From the NCBI GenBank assembly GCA_023410875.1, contig JAEYPH010000002.1:1-50835 (forward strand): 50,835 bases of DNA, written 5' to 3'. Origin of the DNA: Bacillota bacterium (GTDB lineage: Bacteria; Bacillota; Clostridia; Christensenellales; UMGS416). The notes under the pieces were generated by a model. It ran no database searches. It was not told where the DNA came from and worked only from the letters and a program-made list of their open reading frames with translations. Below, in pieces: positions 50,818 to 50,835 of the stretch. Position numbers and translations under genes: made by a program. The first letter of the stretch is position 1. Each line of letters begins with the position of its first letter.

Positions 50818-50835
50818 CGTGCGAATGAGAAGGGG

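Overview
The window looks like chromosome from an endospore-forming, GC-rich member of the Clostridia (Firmicutes), probably a gut lineage. The evidence is a full-length spo0A with Spo0A-box-like sites upstream, an uninterrupted sigK, a SipL-type coat morphogenetic gene behind a SigE-like promoter, a T-box in front of thrS, a zinc-type L28, Bacillus-type PurBoxes and strong GGAGG ribosome binding sites. Most genes are about 60% GC by eye. No rRNA, tRNA, CRISPR array, transposase or phage gene was seen.

Layout. 0-10 kb: a small basic protein diverges from spo0A; then a repeat-rich stretch with an AT-rich cassette gene, an ATPase plus alpha-toroid-like pair, sipL, a YtrA-type regulator with its ABC transporter, and an ECF sigma/anti-sigma operon. 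10-18.4 kb: purE-C-F-M-N-H-D plus a 2H phosphoesterase, broken between purF/purM and purH/purD by structured repeats. 18.6-27.4 kb: envelope and housekeeping genes (LRR membrane protein, ABC exporter, metallophosphoesterase, zinc-ribbon protein, CAP-domain protein, rpmB, small membrane protein, DUF3048 lipoprotein), with three copies of a four-hairpin repeat between them. 27.4-38.6 kb: thrS with T-box, zupT, a URO-D-like protein, a second alpha-toroid-like protein, an Lrp/LysE pair, lepA-hemW, a molybdopterin-type lipoprotein and a HutC-type regulator. 38.7-46.7 kb: mostly minus-strand metabolic genes (ROK kinase, aconitase-family hydratase, hydroxyacid dehydrogenase, PHP phosphatase) and a three-gene ABC-2 transporter. 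46.8-50.8 kb: sigK, an amidohydrolase, an AAC(3)-fold acetyltransferase and a Gfo/Idh oxidoreductase.

How it works together. Sporulation genes are spread through the window, but Spo0A-box-like sequences also precede the DUF3048 lipoprotein and the LRR protein, so Spo0A may reach envelope genes. The pur genes cover most of the IMP pathway; purL and purB are not here. A PurBox dyad lies between purE and the divergent ECF operon.

The least explained content is intergenic: at least two families of structured repeats (called A and B here) whose stems differ in sequence between copies but stay paired, plus shorter palindromes (C to G) that cluster with them. One AT-rich gene sits exactly between two direct copies of repeat B. 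All identifications are from reading the sequence; no database search was run.
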